The notes under the pieces: generated by a model | Told to the model about the DNA's origin: nothing | Seen by the model: the letters and a program-made list of their open reading frames with translations, nothing else | Database searches by the model: none | Assembly (NCBI RefSeq): GCF_013402815.2 | Contig: NZ_CP058601.1 | Coordinates: 2,418,001 to 2,482,000, forward strand | Source of the DNA: Natrinema halophilum | GTDB lineage: Archaea; Halobacteriota; Halobacteria; Halobacteriales; Natrialbaceae | DNA: 64,000 nt | Reading direction: 5' to 3' | Part shown: one piece after another, positions 55,694-64,000 of the stretch | Position numbering within the stretch: position 1 is the first letter of the stretch | Layout of the letters: every line of letters starts with the position of its first letter | Position numbers and translations under genes: made by a program

Positions 55694-58339
55694 ATGTCAG
55701 AGGATTTCGCTAACCGATTTTCACGACGGAAGTACTGTCAGTCTCTCGGCATCGCAGGGGCGGCCGGGTTGATCGACCTAGCTGGGGTAGCAAGCGCAAG
55801 CAGTCACGAACAACGTGGGAACGGCGGCTATCGGACGTCACTCCCACCTGACGCGAGCGAACCGCAGGAAACAATCTGGACGACGAGCAACTTTGGGGAC
55901 GACCCCGTCCCCACCAACGACTGGTGGTCGAGCCTCGTCTGGAACGCGTTCTCGGAGCGCGTATTCGCACAACCGCTGCTGGTTCGGGCACAGGAGACCG
56001 GTCTCGGAGTCGGCTATCCCACCGAGTGGGTCGACGGTTCGACGACGGTGATGGCCGCCGAGGAAGACCTGACGATCAGCCACGCTGAGACCAGCGGCTT
56101 CCAGGACGCCAGACTCGACGATCACGGCGACTGGTCGGTTGCGGCCCTGTTCGGCGACGGGACAGCGACGTCGCTCCGAACGCGGTTCGCACAGGGATCG
56201 CCGTTCGTCTTCTGTGAGTACGCCGGCGGGGGCACCGAAATCGCCTTCGAGTCAGTTCCAGAGATCTTCGCCGACGACGGAAACGTCCTCGGCGTAACCG
56301 TCAACGGGAACCACTACGGTCTCTTCGCGCCCGAGGGAACGACGTGGGTGGACGTCGAGTCGGCGACGATTTCCAACGACCTCGGAAACGGCGGCTACTG
56401 TACGGTCGCCCTGTTGCCACGCCCCGAATCCCTCGAGAGATACGAGAGGTACGCCTACAACGTCGTGACGGAAACGCGCGTCGAGTGGGAGTACGACCGC
56501 ACGAACGCAACCGTCTCCACGACGTACCGCTTCGAAACTGACGAATTCCCGGAGAGCAACGCGACGGGAACGATCGCGGCGTTGCACCCGCACCAGTGGA
56601 AGTACAGCGAGGACCCTACGTTGAACGAGACCTACACCTCCCAGCGCGGCGAAATGCGACTCGTAACGGGGACGTCGTTCTCGACGACGTACGATTACGG
56701 GGGCATGCTGCCGTTCCTCCCCGACGAGGGGGAGTATACCCCCGACGAACTTCGAGGATACGTCGACGAGATCGAGGCGACGTTCCCGGCCGGGAACGAT
56801 ACCTACAACGCGGGCAAGGAGTTCGGTCGCCTAGTCGAGAGTCGTGCGCTCGCCGAGCAGGTCGGTATGGACGCGGCCGCTGACGAGTTGATTGGGGCGA
56901 TACGAGATGGACTCGAGCGGTGGCTCCAGCCGGATTCGGACGAAGAGGTCTTTTACTACAACGACAACTGGAAGACCCTGCTCGGCTACCCCGAGAGTCA
57001 CGGTTCGGCGAGTTCGCTCTCGGACCATCACTTCCACTACGGGTACTTCGTTCGCGCGGCCGCCGAGATCGCTCGGACGAACCCTGACTGGGCCGTCCCA
57101 GACGAGTGGGGAGAGATGATCGAGCACCTGATTCGCGACTACGCTAATCCGAGTCGGGAGGACTCGATGTACCCGTTCGCCAGGAACTTCAGCCCCTACT
57201 GCGGCCACTCGTGGGCCGAAGGTGGGGGCGCGGAATTCGCCGACGGAAACAATCAGGAGTCCTCCTCAGAGGCGTTAAACGCCTACTCGGCGATGATCCA
57301 GTGGGGCGAGTACACCGGCAACGATGAACTCCGCGATTTCGGGATTTACCTCTACACCACCGAGTTACACGCCGTCCACGAGTACTGGTTCGACGTCGAC
57401 GACGAGAACCACCCGGACTCGTGGGATCACGACACCGCGGGGATGGTCTGGGGGAACGGATACGCCTACGCCACCTGGTGGACCGACGACGAAGAGGCGA
57501 TCCACGGCATCAACTGGTTGCCGTTGAGCGGCTATTCGCTTCATCTCGGCTGGGACGCCGCCGGTCCAGCGACGAACTACGACGAACTCGTCGAGACCAG
57601 GGGGACCGATCAGTTCGACTACTGGCCGGATCTGATGTGGATGTATCGAGCGTTCTCCGATGCCGAGGACGCAGCCGAAAAGTTCGAGGCCAGAAAGAAC
57701 TCCTACCAGGTGGAAGCGGGCGAAACGCGCGCACACACCTATCACTGGATTCACAACCTCCGCGCAATGGGGTCTCCGGACGGCACTGTGACGGCCGATA
57801 CGCCGTTCTATCAGGTGTTCAGCGATGGAAGCGAACGAACCTACGTCGCGTACAACGCGAGCGATTCGTCGACGACGGTGACTTTCTCCGACGAAACAAC
57901 CCTCACGGTTCCAGCGAACTCGATGGCAACCTCGTCGGGGGTCGATAACGGAGATGGCGATAGCAATAGCGGAGATGGTGCCGATACCGGAAACAGCGGC
58001 GACGGCGACCGCAACAACAGCGGTGACGGCAGGAACGATAGAGGCACCAACGGCAGGAATGGCAGCAACCACGACGACGGCACCGGCAGTGGAGGCAGTG
58101 ACAACAGTGGAAATAGCAGTGAGAAAATCACAGTCGGAGAGCACGTCGCACAGGACTCCACCGGTGACGGCCGCTACAACGACATCACCGGCGACGGTGA
58201 AACCACTCACGAGGACGTCAACGCCTTCTTCGAGCACCTCGAATCGGACGACGTTCAGAGCAACCCCGAAAAGTTCGACTTCGACGGAGACGGTCAGGTC
58301 GGCTCCATGGACGTTCTCGAGTTGCTTCGACAGATCTGA
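55694..58339 (+). CDS. GH81 endo-beta-1,3-glucanase with dockerin-like C-terminus, Tat-exported
   Basis: An 881-residue exported enzyme. The N-terminus has a Tat signal (RFSRRKYCQSLGIAGAAGL). The GH81 core includes the front domain (NDWWSSLVWNAFSERVFAQP) and the catalytic region: SDHHFHYGYF, with Asp444 as expected acid, and NNQESSSEALNAY, with Glu522/Glu526 as expected base. A linker of about 60 residues rich in Asn, Gly, Ser and Asp follows. The last 60 residues carry two calcium-loop-like repeats (DSTGDGRYNDITGDGETT and DFDGDGQVGSMDVLELL), a dockerin-like module. It would hydrolyse laminarin- or callose-type glucans outside the cell. Confidence 0.92.
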   Translation: MSEDFANRFSRRKYCQSLGIAGAAGLIDLAGVASASSHEQRGNGGYRTSLPPDASEPQETIWTTSNFGDDPVPTNDWWSSLVWNAFSERVFAQPLLVRAQETGLGVGYPTEWVDGSTTVMAAEEDLTISHAETSGFQDARLDDHGDWSVAALFGDGTATSLRTRFAQGSPFVFCEYAGGGTEIAFESVPEIFADDGNVLGVTVNGNHYGLFAPEGTTWVDVESATISNDLGNGGYCTVALLPRPESLERYERYAYNVVTETRVEWEYDRTNATVSTTYRFETDEFPESNATGTIAALHPHQWKYSEDPTLNETYTSQRGEMRLVTGTSFSTTYDYGGMLPFLPDEGEYTPDELRGYVDEIEATFPAGNDTYNAGKEFGRLVESRALAEQVGMDAAADELIGAIRDGLERWLQPDSDEEVFYYNDNWKTLLGYPESHGSASSLSDHHFHYGYFVRAAAEIARTNPDWAVPDEWGEMIEHLIRDYANPSREDSMYPFARNFSPYCGHSWAEGGGAEFADGNNQESSSEALNAYSAMIQWGEYTGNDELRDFGIYLYTTELHAVHEYWFDVDDENHPDSWDHDTAGMVWGNGYAYATWWTDDEEAIHGINWLPLSGYSLHLGWDAAGPATNYDELVETRGTDQFDYWPDLMWMYRAFSDAEDAAEKFEARKNSYQVEAGETRAHTYHWIHNLRAMGSPDGTVTADTPFYQVFSDGSERTYVAYNASDSSTTVTFSDETTLTVPANSMATSSGVDNGDGDSNSGDGADTGNSGDGDRNNSGDGRNDRGTNGRNGSNHDDGTGSGGSDNSGNSSEKITVGEHVAQDSTGDGRYNDITGDGETTHEDVNAFFEHLESDDVQSNPEKFDFDGDGQVGSMDVLELLRQI

Positions 58340-58500
58340 TCGGATGGGAACGATACCGAAAAACACCGCACACGAACCGAACGTTTTCGAAGAAGTGTGA
58401 GCCACGGCGGGGTGAAAATCGTTCGTCTGCGACTCGAGACCAGGGGCAACTGGTGTTGGAACTCGATCGTTCTAGGGCGGACTCGTTGCCGTACTCGCTG

Positions 58501-58767
58501 CTAGACGACGTGCGGTGCTCGCACGATGGTCACGACGGGGGTACTCCGTGAACTGGACACTGGTTCGGCGCTGATCCCGACGATGGGAGCGGCGATTCCG
58601 ATAGTATATTCCGGAGCCACACCCGAACGCATCGACTCGATGTCGATCCCGCCTGTATCGAGTTGGGTTGCTCGGACGTTCGCCGGGGACGTGGTCGTCG
58701 GCGGTTGTAGCAGGCCTTCGGGTTCGCCGCGGCCTCGGTCACGAAGTTTACGATCGGTATGAGACAC
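58501..58767 (-). CDS. Possible short gene or fragment downstream of RnfC-like gene
   Basis: A GTG-started frame of 88 codons begins nine bases after the RnfC-like gene ends, with the same direction. The C-terminal half is coherent (TGGIDIESMRSGVAPEYTIG and IAAPIVGISAEPV), while the N-terminal part is Arg/Gly-rich. I do not recognise it; it may be the end of a truncated larger protein. A cotranscribed partner is plausible from spacing alone. Confidence 0.35.
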   Translation of the reverse strand: MSHTDRKLRDRGRGEPEGLLQPPTTTSPANVRATQLDTGGIDIESMRSGVAPEYTIGIAAPIVGISAEPVSSSRSTPVVTIVRAPHVV

Positions 58768-58775
58768 GCTGATCG

Positions 58776-59930
58776 CTACGTAGAACGGTTGGATCTGCCG
58801 ATTTCGCTGGTAGCATCCACAGCGATCTCGATACTCGAGTCGGTGACCCCGGTCACTTCGCCGTCGATCGATGCGTGATGCGGGATGCCGATTCCGGTCG
58901 ATGAGGCAGTCGCGACGACGTCACCGGCTTCGACGCGTTCGCCGGGAGCGACGGTGGGAGTCCCTGGCGCAACCGTCCCTTCGAGGTCCGAGTTCGTGAT
59001 GAGGGGGATGCGAACGCGATCGGGTTCGACCGTCTCCGTCGGCTCGGTTTCCATCGGTCGAGCCGTCCAGTCAGTCGACTCGATGACGTCGATGCGGCCA
59101 TCTCCGAGCGTGTTTTCCTCGACGGTCGCTTCGTCCAGCACCAGGAGACCGTTCGTGGCCTTGCGAACCCCGAATTCTTCCGCTGATCGCTCGATCTCGA
59201 AACACCAACCGGGGCCGCCGGTCGCGAGCATGGCATCCGACGGAAGTGTCTCTGGCGGGCGGCCAGCGGCCGACAAAAGCGCGCTCGCGGGCGTCCCGAT
59301 CGGGACCTCGAGAAAGCGGTGTCGCGGGACGCCACCGTCGACGTGGACGTACGTATGCGTGACCGGCGTTTCCTCCGTCAGCGCTCGATAGATGTGTGTC
59401 ATCGTTTCGGTATTCTGGACGAGCCAGCCGTGGTCCGTCGGAATGTCGCTGCCAATCACGGTGTCGGCGACGACGTTCAGGAGGACGGATTCCATCCCGT
59501 ACTGATATCTGGGCTCGGTGTAGGCGAACACGACGCCGGATTCGGTCTCGATATCGACGGGAAGTTCGTCCGGCCGTACCACCGTCCCGCCGGTCGCGGC
59601 CTCGAGTTCGATCATGTACTCGTCTCGGTCGGTCCATTTGGCGCTTATGACTACGGCCTCGAAGACGTCCTCGAGCAGGGCGTCGAAGAGGGATGCGAGC
59701 TCGGCCGCACGCGTTTTGCCGAGCCACTTGTCGATGAAGTAGTTCGGCTCGCTCTCCTGGTGGTTTACCAGCAAATAATCCGTCGACCGCATCCGCTCCC
59801 ACTTCGCGTAGGCCGGAAATCCGGCGCCGCCTGCACCTGCAACACCCGCGTTTCGAATTCGTTCGACGGCGTTTTCCCCGATCAATTGCCGATTTGACGG
59901 CCGCTCGGACAGAAGTGTCCCTCGTGCCAT
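58776..59930 (-). CDS. RnfC/Nqo1/PduS-like FMN-fold protein without Fe-S cysteines
   Basis: A 384-residue protein. The N-terminal FMN/NAD-binding fold has RIRNAGVAGAGGAGFPAYAK, then LVNHQESEPNYFIDKWLG. A SLBB-type ubiquitin-like segment follows (about 205-260), and the C-terminus is an RnfC-type barrel-sandwich domain (PGERVEAGDVVATASSTGIG, PHHASIDGEVTGV). The [4Fe-4S] cysteine clusters of RnfC and PduS are absent. It could be a flavin-dependent NAD(P)H-oxidising subunit using another protein for electron exit. No rnf or pdu genes are near. Confidence 0.82.
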   Translation of the reverse strand: MARGTLLSERPSNRQLIGENAVERIRNAGVAGAGGAGFPAYAKWERMRSTDYLLVNHQESEPNYFIDKWLGKTRAAELASLFDALLEDVFEAVVISAKWTDRDEYMIELEAATGGTVVRPDELPVDIETESGVVFAYTEPRYQYGMESVLLNVVADTVIGSDIPTDHGWLVQNTETMTHIYRALTEETPVTHTYVHVDGGVPRHRFLEVPIGTPASALLSAAGRPPETLPSDAMLATGGPGWCFEIERSAEEFGVRKATNGLLVLDEATVEENTLGDGRIDVIESTDWTARPMETEPTETVEPDRVRIPLITNSDLEGTVAPGTPTVAPGERVEAGDVVATASSTGIGIPHHASIDGEVTGVTDSSIEIAVDATSEIGRSNRST

Positions 59931-60171
59931 GACGGTTACAGCTACGAATCGGCGGCGATTACGAATTCTGCCGCACGCATGAGGCCATTTTTATACCATT
60001 GGGTGGAGATATGTGATAATATACCGAAAGAAGTCGACGTATTTCCCATTCCTTGCGAATTTTCGTACGAAACTGGTACCGAGTCGTCAGAGTGAGATCG
60101 AACGGAGCAAGGCGACTCAGCGTACACTGCACGATTCGAGCAGATCGGCGTCACGCGTGCTCCCAGCCGCC

Positions 60172-61017
60172 TCACCGCATGCCGTCTGATACCTGTCCGG
60201 CCACCCGGGCACCGGTTCGACGATCGATTCGACGACGTTCGAAGACGGCACGGGCGCCCGCGGCCGCCGCTTCGTCGACGGCGAACGTGAGATTCGGATA
60301 GTACACGTCGGTCAGCACGAGCGGTTCCGGCGGGGCGGGTTCGACCCCTTCGTGGCCCGGTACCGGATCGACTGCGAGGACGCGGTCGATTTTCTCGAGC
60401 GGTTCCTCGCCGATGGCGACGTCACGGGCCAGAGAAACGAGGCGACGGACGAGTTCTCGAGCGAACCCGCCCGCGCTGACGGTCACGGCGAGGTAGTCGT
60501 CGTCACGGGTCGCCTCGATCGAAGGCGAGCGTTCTGTATTGTGATCATCCGGCGTCAGGTTGTGGAAATCGTGGGACCCCGAAAGTGCATCGCAGGCCGT
60601 CCGAAACCGTTCGTCGTCGAACGGAGAATCGGCCGGTTCGGAAGCGGTCGGCACCCCCGTCGGGGCGTAGAGGTGATAGGTGTACTCCCGCCGGTCGGCG
60701 TGGTGAGTCGCGTGGAACCCCTGGGGCGCGTCGGCAGCCGCCCACGCCCGAACGTCGGCGGGGAGTTCAGCGTTGAGCGCCCGCGGTGTGAGCCAGGCGG
60801 GAGCCTCGAGGGCAATCGTCTGTGCGAGCGCGGAGACGCCCGCGTCGGTTCGGCCGGCGGCCGCGTAGCCGTCGGGTTTGTCGGCGTCGAGAGCACAGAC
60901 CTCGAGCGCGCGAAGGGCGTCGAATATCGCGTCCTCGACGGTCGGGACATCGGGCTGGCGCTGGTACCCGTAGTAGTCAGTTCCGTCGTAGGCGACCCGG
61001 AACGCGCGAAGAGACAT
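60172..61017 (-). CDS. truA: tRNA pseudouridine synthase A
   Basis: A 281-residue TruA. It starts MSLRAFRVAYDGTDYYGYQR; the catalytic Asp is in AAGRTDAGVSALAQ, and FHATHHADRREYTYHLY and GFARELVRRLVSLARDV are conserved. It isomerises uridines 38-40 of the anticodon arm. Length is normal. It is transcribed away from the ABC exporter operon. Confidence 0.95.
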   Translation of the reverse strand: MSLRAFRVAYDGTDYYGYQRQPDVPTVEDAIFDALRALEVCALDADKPDGYAAAGRTDAGVSALAQTIALEAPAWLTPRALNAELPADVRAWAAADAPQGFHATHHADRREYTYHLYAPTGVPTASEPADSPFDDERFRTACDALSGSHDFHNLTPDDHNTERSPSIEATRDDDYLAVTVSAGGFARELVRRLVSLARDVAIGEEPLEKIDRVLAVDPVPGHEGVEPAPPEPLVLTDVYYPNLTFAVDEAAAAGARAVFERRRIDRRTGARVAGQVSDGMR

Positions 61018-61291
61018 CGAATATCGGTTCTCAAATCGTTCCAGCGGGGCCAGCGGGTTATACTGTTCGCTGTGCTGGTGAGGATGGACCGGCGTTTCTT
61101 CGTCGTCCGACAGTTCTGGTCGACGATTATACAGGTGCGCTCGTGCGGTTATACTGCGAAAACGGGGCAGAGAACGGACTGTCGTGTGGAATCACCCAGC
61201 ATCGGTCACGCAAAACCACCCATAGGTTCGCGCTTCGCGGTACCGATTCGGGCTTTGGCAGACAGCGAACGAAACGCGCGGGCCGGCAACC
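61018..61291. other. Intergenic region upstream of truA
   Basis: No gene or clear repeat is seen in these 274 bases. The truA promoter should be at its left edge, and a MITE remnant follows on the right. Confidence 0.5.
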
Positions 61292-61404
61292 AATACTAGC
61301 TGTTGAAACGAGTTACGTACCGCTCGCACTGCTGCGACCGCCGAAGATTCGCTGGCCGCGAATCCGGGAGCGAGGCGTGCATTGACGTTCAATGACTACT
61401 CCAT
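61292..61404 (+). mobile_element. MITE copy 3, degraded
   Basis: About 113 bases align with the ubaA-flanking MITEs: ATACTAGCTGTTGAAACGAG at the left, GCGAGGCGTGCATTGACGTT near the right, ending GACTACTCCAT. The terminal repeats are mismatched and the internal hairpin (61334-61359) has lost pairing (GCGACCGCCGA against TCGCTGGCCGC). From 61405 to about 61610 nothing else is recognisable. Confidence 0.82.
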
Positions 61405-61625
61405 CAGGAATCGATCGAACTACCGGCAGGTGGGCTACAGGTCGTACTGAGCATGACAGCCGCCGACTCCCCTCGAAGGCCTCCTCGCAAACGGGATTCG
61501 GGGACTCGAAACGGATGAGAAACGGATGGCTGTCGACTGTACACGAAAGTGTATGCGGGTGACCGAGAGCGATAGCGAACTATTTCGAGACGCAACGGCA
61601 CGCTCCCATCATATATCAACAGACC

Positions 61626-61646
61626 GTAAGGTATTACACACCTTAC
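61626..61646. promoter_or_regulatory. Palindromic operator before the ABC exporter operon
   Basis: GTAAGGT-ATTACAC-ACCTTAC has perfect 7-base arms around a 7-base spacer and ends 21 bases before the ATG of the ATPase gene. A TATA-like CATATATC at about 61611 puts the transcription start inside or beside the palindrome, a good place for a repressor such as a PadR- or TrmB-like dimer. No regulator gene is adjacent in the window. Confidence 0.75.
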
Positions 61647-61667
61647 AAGGAACGTAGAGGTCGACGC

Positions 61668-62624
61668 ATGCCCTCTATTCGGACGAATGGATTGACGAAA
61701 CAATTCGGTGATGACACTATCGCGGTTGATAGTCTCGACCTGACGGTGGAATCCGGTGAAATATTTGGGTTCCTCGGTCCAAACGGAGCCGGGAAATCGA
61801 CGACGATCAACATGTTGCTCGATTTCATCAGGCCGACGGACGGGTCCGCCCAGGTCCTCGGAATGGACGTCCAGAAGGACACCGCCGCGATCCGCGATCG
61901 CATCGGCGTCCTCCCGGAAGGGTACGAGTTCGACGAGTACCTGACCGGGCGCGAATACGTCGAATGGACTATCGAGACCAAAGCCGCTGAGGACGACCCC
62001 GACGAGATACTCGAGACTGTCGGCATCCGAGACGACGCAGCTCGGAAAGCTGCCAGCTATTCCACGGGGATGCAACAGCGTCTCGCCTTCGGGATGGCGC
62101 TGGTCGACGACCCCGACGTCCTCATCCTCGACGAACCCTCGGCGGGACTTGACCCGAACGGTATCCAACGGATGCGGTCGATAATTCGTGACCGAGCCGA
62201 TGACGGAACGACCGTTTTCTTCTCGAGTCACCTCCTCTCGGAGGTAGAAGCGGTCTGTGATCGCGTCGGCGTCATGAACGACGGACAACTCGTCGCGATG
62301 GATACGATAGACGGTCTTCGAAAGAAGGCGGGTGGCCGTGCGAGCATCGAACTCAAGTGTGAGATGCAACCGGCAGCAGAAGAAATCGAGGCGTTAGACG
62401 CTGTCACAGAGGTGATCGTTGAAGAGACGACGCTGACAGCGTACTGTACGGACCCTTCGGTGAAGGCCGATGTGGTGAGGCGCGTCGATGAGCAGGCCAA
62501 CGTCGTCGATATTCTCGTCGACGAGACATCACTCGAGGAACTTTTCAACCGGTATACAGGCGGTGGACGCGATGGAACGAGCACGGAGGGGTCGGACAGC
62601 ACGTCCCGAGAGGCCTCCGTATGA
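61668..62624 (+). CDS. ABC transporter ATP-binding protein (ABC-2 exporter type)
   Basis: A 318-residue ATPase. Walker A is GFLGPNGAGKSTTINMLL, the Q-loop follows at VLPEGYEF, the signature is YSTGMQQRLAFG, Walker B is VLILDEPSAGLDPNG and the H-loop is SSHLLSEVEAV. The C-terminal extension (about 225-318) is typical of exporters of the DrrA/CcmA kind. It overlaps the permease gene by four bases. Substrate unknown. Confidence 0.93.
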   Translation: MPSIRTNGLTKQFGDDTIAVDSLDLTVESGEIFGFLGPNGAGKSTTINMLLDFIRPTDGSAQVLGMDVQKDTAAIRDRIGVLPEGYEFDEYLTGREYVEWTIETKAAEDDPDEILETVGIRDDAARKAASYSTGMQQRLAFGMALVDDPDVLILDEPSAGLDPNGIQRMRSIIRDRADDGTTVFFSSHLLSEVEAVCDRVGVMNDGQLVAMDTIDGLRKKAGGRASIELKCEMQPAAEEIEALDAVTEVIVEETTLTAYCTDPSVKADVVRRVDEQANVVDILVDETSLEELFNRYTGGGRDGTSTEGSDSTSREASV

Positions 62625-63511
62625 GTGTGCTCGCCGTCACGAAGAAAGACTTCAAGGGAGCGCGACGGTCCCAGACGCTCTGGGCTGCGACCATCCTCCT
62701 CGGATTGATCGCCGTCTTACTCGGACACACGAGCAGCGGTCACAGACTAAGCGGGACGGAAATCGTTCAGAGCCAGTTCCAGACCATGACGCAGATTCTG
62801 GCTGTATTGCTGCCTATCGTCGCGCTGGCTGCGACGTACATGGCTATCGCTGGGGAACGCGAGGGTGGCGGGATCAAGTTCCTGCTATCCATGCCGAATA
62901 CCCGACGGGACGTCTTCGCCGGAAAGCTCCTGAGTCGGTTCGCCATCGTCACATCGGGTGTGGTATTCATGTATATCGCTGCCGTGAGTGTTTCGCTGAC
63001 AAAACACGGTGCGTTTCCCGTCGGTCTGATTCTCGGAACCCTGCTGATGACGATTATCTACGGGTCGGTGTTCGTTAGCATCGCCATCGCTATATCGGCG
63101 GCAGCAGCAACGCGTAGCCGCGCGATCGCCAATTCGCTTGTATCGTACTTCGTCCTCGTTATCCTCTACGTATTCCCCCTGATTCAGGTCAAAAATCTGG
63201 TTCGGGTGGTTCATACGGGCATACTCGGAATGGAGAGCAATCCCGACCTCTACAACGCCGTCCAGTACACGAGCCCGTACCTCGCGTATCGGAAATCGAT
63301 AAACCTCGTGGTGCCCGACGGATTGGAACAACAACTGTTCCGGGATAGCGCCGCGAACGTCGATCAAAGCGCGACTGTACAGGCAGCTACCGCCGATCTC
63401 GATCTGCCGATATACCTGACCGACGAGTTCTCCATAGTCGTTCTGGCGTTCTGGCTCGTCGTCCCGCTGTTCGTCGGCTACTGGGCGTTTAATCGAGCTG
63501 ATCTGGAGTGA
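62621..63511 (+). CDS. ABC-2 type permease
   Basis: A 296-residue membrane protein with six hydrophobic segments. It starts MSVLAVTKKDFKGARRSQTL; the cytoplasmic loop GEREGGGIKFLLSMPNTRRD is typical of ABC-2 permeases (NosY-like), where the elbow and first helices precede it. A long extracellular loop (about 195-265) comes before the final helix. It pairs with the upstream ATPase, and its stop overlaps the next gene (GTGA). Confidence 0.9.
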   Translation: MSVLAVTKKDFKGARRSQTLWAATILLGLIAVLLGHTSSGHRLSGTEIVQSQFQTMTQILAVLLPIVALAATYMAIAGEREGGGIKFLLSMPNTRRDVFAGKLLSRFAIVTSGVVFMYIAAVSVSLTKHGAFPVGLILGTLLMTIIYGSVFVSIAIAISAAAATRSRAIANSLVSYFVLVILYVFPLIQVKNLVRVVHTGILGMESNPDLYNAVQYTSPYLAYRKSINLVVPDGLEQQLFRDSAANVDQSATVQAATADLDLPIYLTDEFSIVVLAFWLVVPLFVGYWAFNRADLE

Positions 63512-64000
63512 TACCAACGGATCGACGCACCCGGTTCGGGACGGTGCTCGTCGCCATCGCTATCCTCTTCTTTACAGTACCTGCTCTGTTCCCGGTCCAG
63601 GCGGTACTCACGCACGATACGACGGCCATCACCTTCGACGGCCGAGAAAAACTCGAGGAACAGGGCGTCACGATCGTCGAATACGAAAACCTCTCAGATC
63701 GAGGGCAGGAGCTGTACATACAGACCCTCGAGAACGGTGGGATGTACCGCGTCCCGACGGGAGAGGGTGCACCCGCCTTCGACTACATGACCGGTTCGGA
63801 ACGGGCCGAGTTTCGGAAGGGGAATCCGGATACGCGGCCCGGCTACGTCGCTATCGAACGGCCCGAGAACGCCACCATTCCGACGGCAGATGAACCGTTC
63901 GATCGGGAGCCTCCCGCGCGAGACGAAGAGGCTGACAGGCACCGCGAGAAGGTGATGCGGTACGATATGATGGAGATCTCGAAGGGGCCACCACCGCTCG
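63508..64000 (+). CDS. Membrane-anchored extracytosolic protein of the ABC operon, partial
   Basis: GTG 63508 overlaps the permease stop, and the frame stays open for 164 codons to the window end. It begins MIPTDRRTRFGTVLVAIAIL with one membrane helix (about residues 12-35), then a soluble extracytosolic part with GQELYIQTLENGGMYRVPTG. I do not recognise the domain. It is presumably a third component of the exporter or an immunity-like accessory; its C-terminus is outside the window. Confidence 0.75.
   Translation, partial: MIPTDRRTRFGTVLVAIAILFFTVPALFPVQAVLTHDTTAITFDGREKLEEQGVTIVEYENLSDRGQELYIQTLENGGMYRVPTGEGAPAFDYMTGSERAEFRKGNPDTRPGYVAIERPENATIPTADEPFDREPPARDEEADRHREKVMRYDMMEISKGPPPL

Overview
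The window is chromosomal DNA of a halophilic archaeon (class Halobacteria; gene content and small repeats look most like the Natrialbales, e.g. Natrinema or Haloterrigena relatives, though the genus is an inference). The reasons are the GC-rich codon use, very acidic proteins, many haloarchaea-only small families (DUF7509, DUF7532, DUF7522, DUF7533, DUF7563, HVO_0416-type zinc finger, DUF6276, DUF5811), A-type ATP synthase genes, a proteasome-activating nucleotidase, an archaeal pilin and leaderless-looking promoters. No rRNA, tRNA or CRISPR array was seen. Names of the haloarchaeal DUF families are given from memory of their sequences, not from a search.

Layout. 0-11.5 kb: a DUF7509 gene broken by an in-frame stop, FAU-1 RNase, small conserved genes, a PrsW-type protease, riboflavin synthase, an orphan PAS/GAF histidine kinase, a UvrD-like helicase coupled to a degenerate M24 peptidase, and two tiny zinc-finger proteins. 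11.6-17 kb: a plastic stretch with ubaA (E1 enzyme for SAMP/thiolation) held between two inverted MITEs, a duplicated-repeat membrane protein, an SDR without the usual YxxxK, an Nramp transporter pseudogene carrying an 18-bp triplication, a Tfx regulator and a 30-bp tandem repeat. 17-24.5 kb: MoxR ATPase on the plus strand and its usual partners (DUF4129, DUF7269, DUF58, DUF7519) as a tightly overlapping minus-strand operon, separated by a metallo-hydrolase gene. 24.6-32 kb: TRAM protein, etfBA, a polyprenyl diphosphate synthase, a DUF373 membrane protein, a radical SAM protein and a lipoprotein. 32-36 kb: a membrane-anchored winged-helix protein divergent from a secreted DUF7096 protein and a type IV pilin, then a methyltransferase.

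36.2-49.8 kb holds the A-type ATP synthase genes atpH-I-K-E-C-F-A-B; atpD is cut off from them by about 4.6 kb carrying an acyl-CoA ligase, a PhoD-type phosphatase and two gene remnants. 49.8-61 kb has DUF6276, DUF5811, pyruvoyl arginine decarboxylase, PAN, oligoendopeptidase F, a Tat-exported GH81 beta-1,3-glucanase with a dockerin-like tail, an RnfC-like protein lacking Fe-S cysteines, and truA. The window ends in an ABC-2 type exporter operon behind a clean palindromic operator.

The most unusual signal is in intergenic DNA: after etfA and after the radical SAM gene, 3 kb apart, the last 32-44 bases of the gene including the stop region are repeated downstream of a short T5/A5 hairpin-like element. 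Two unrelated genes with the same architecture suggest an element or mechanism that duplicates gene tails at its insertion point.
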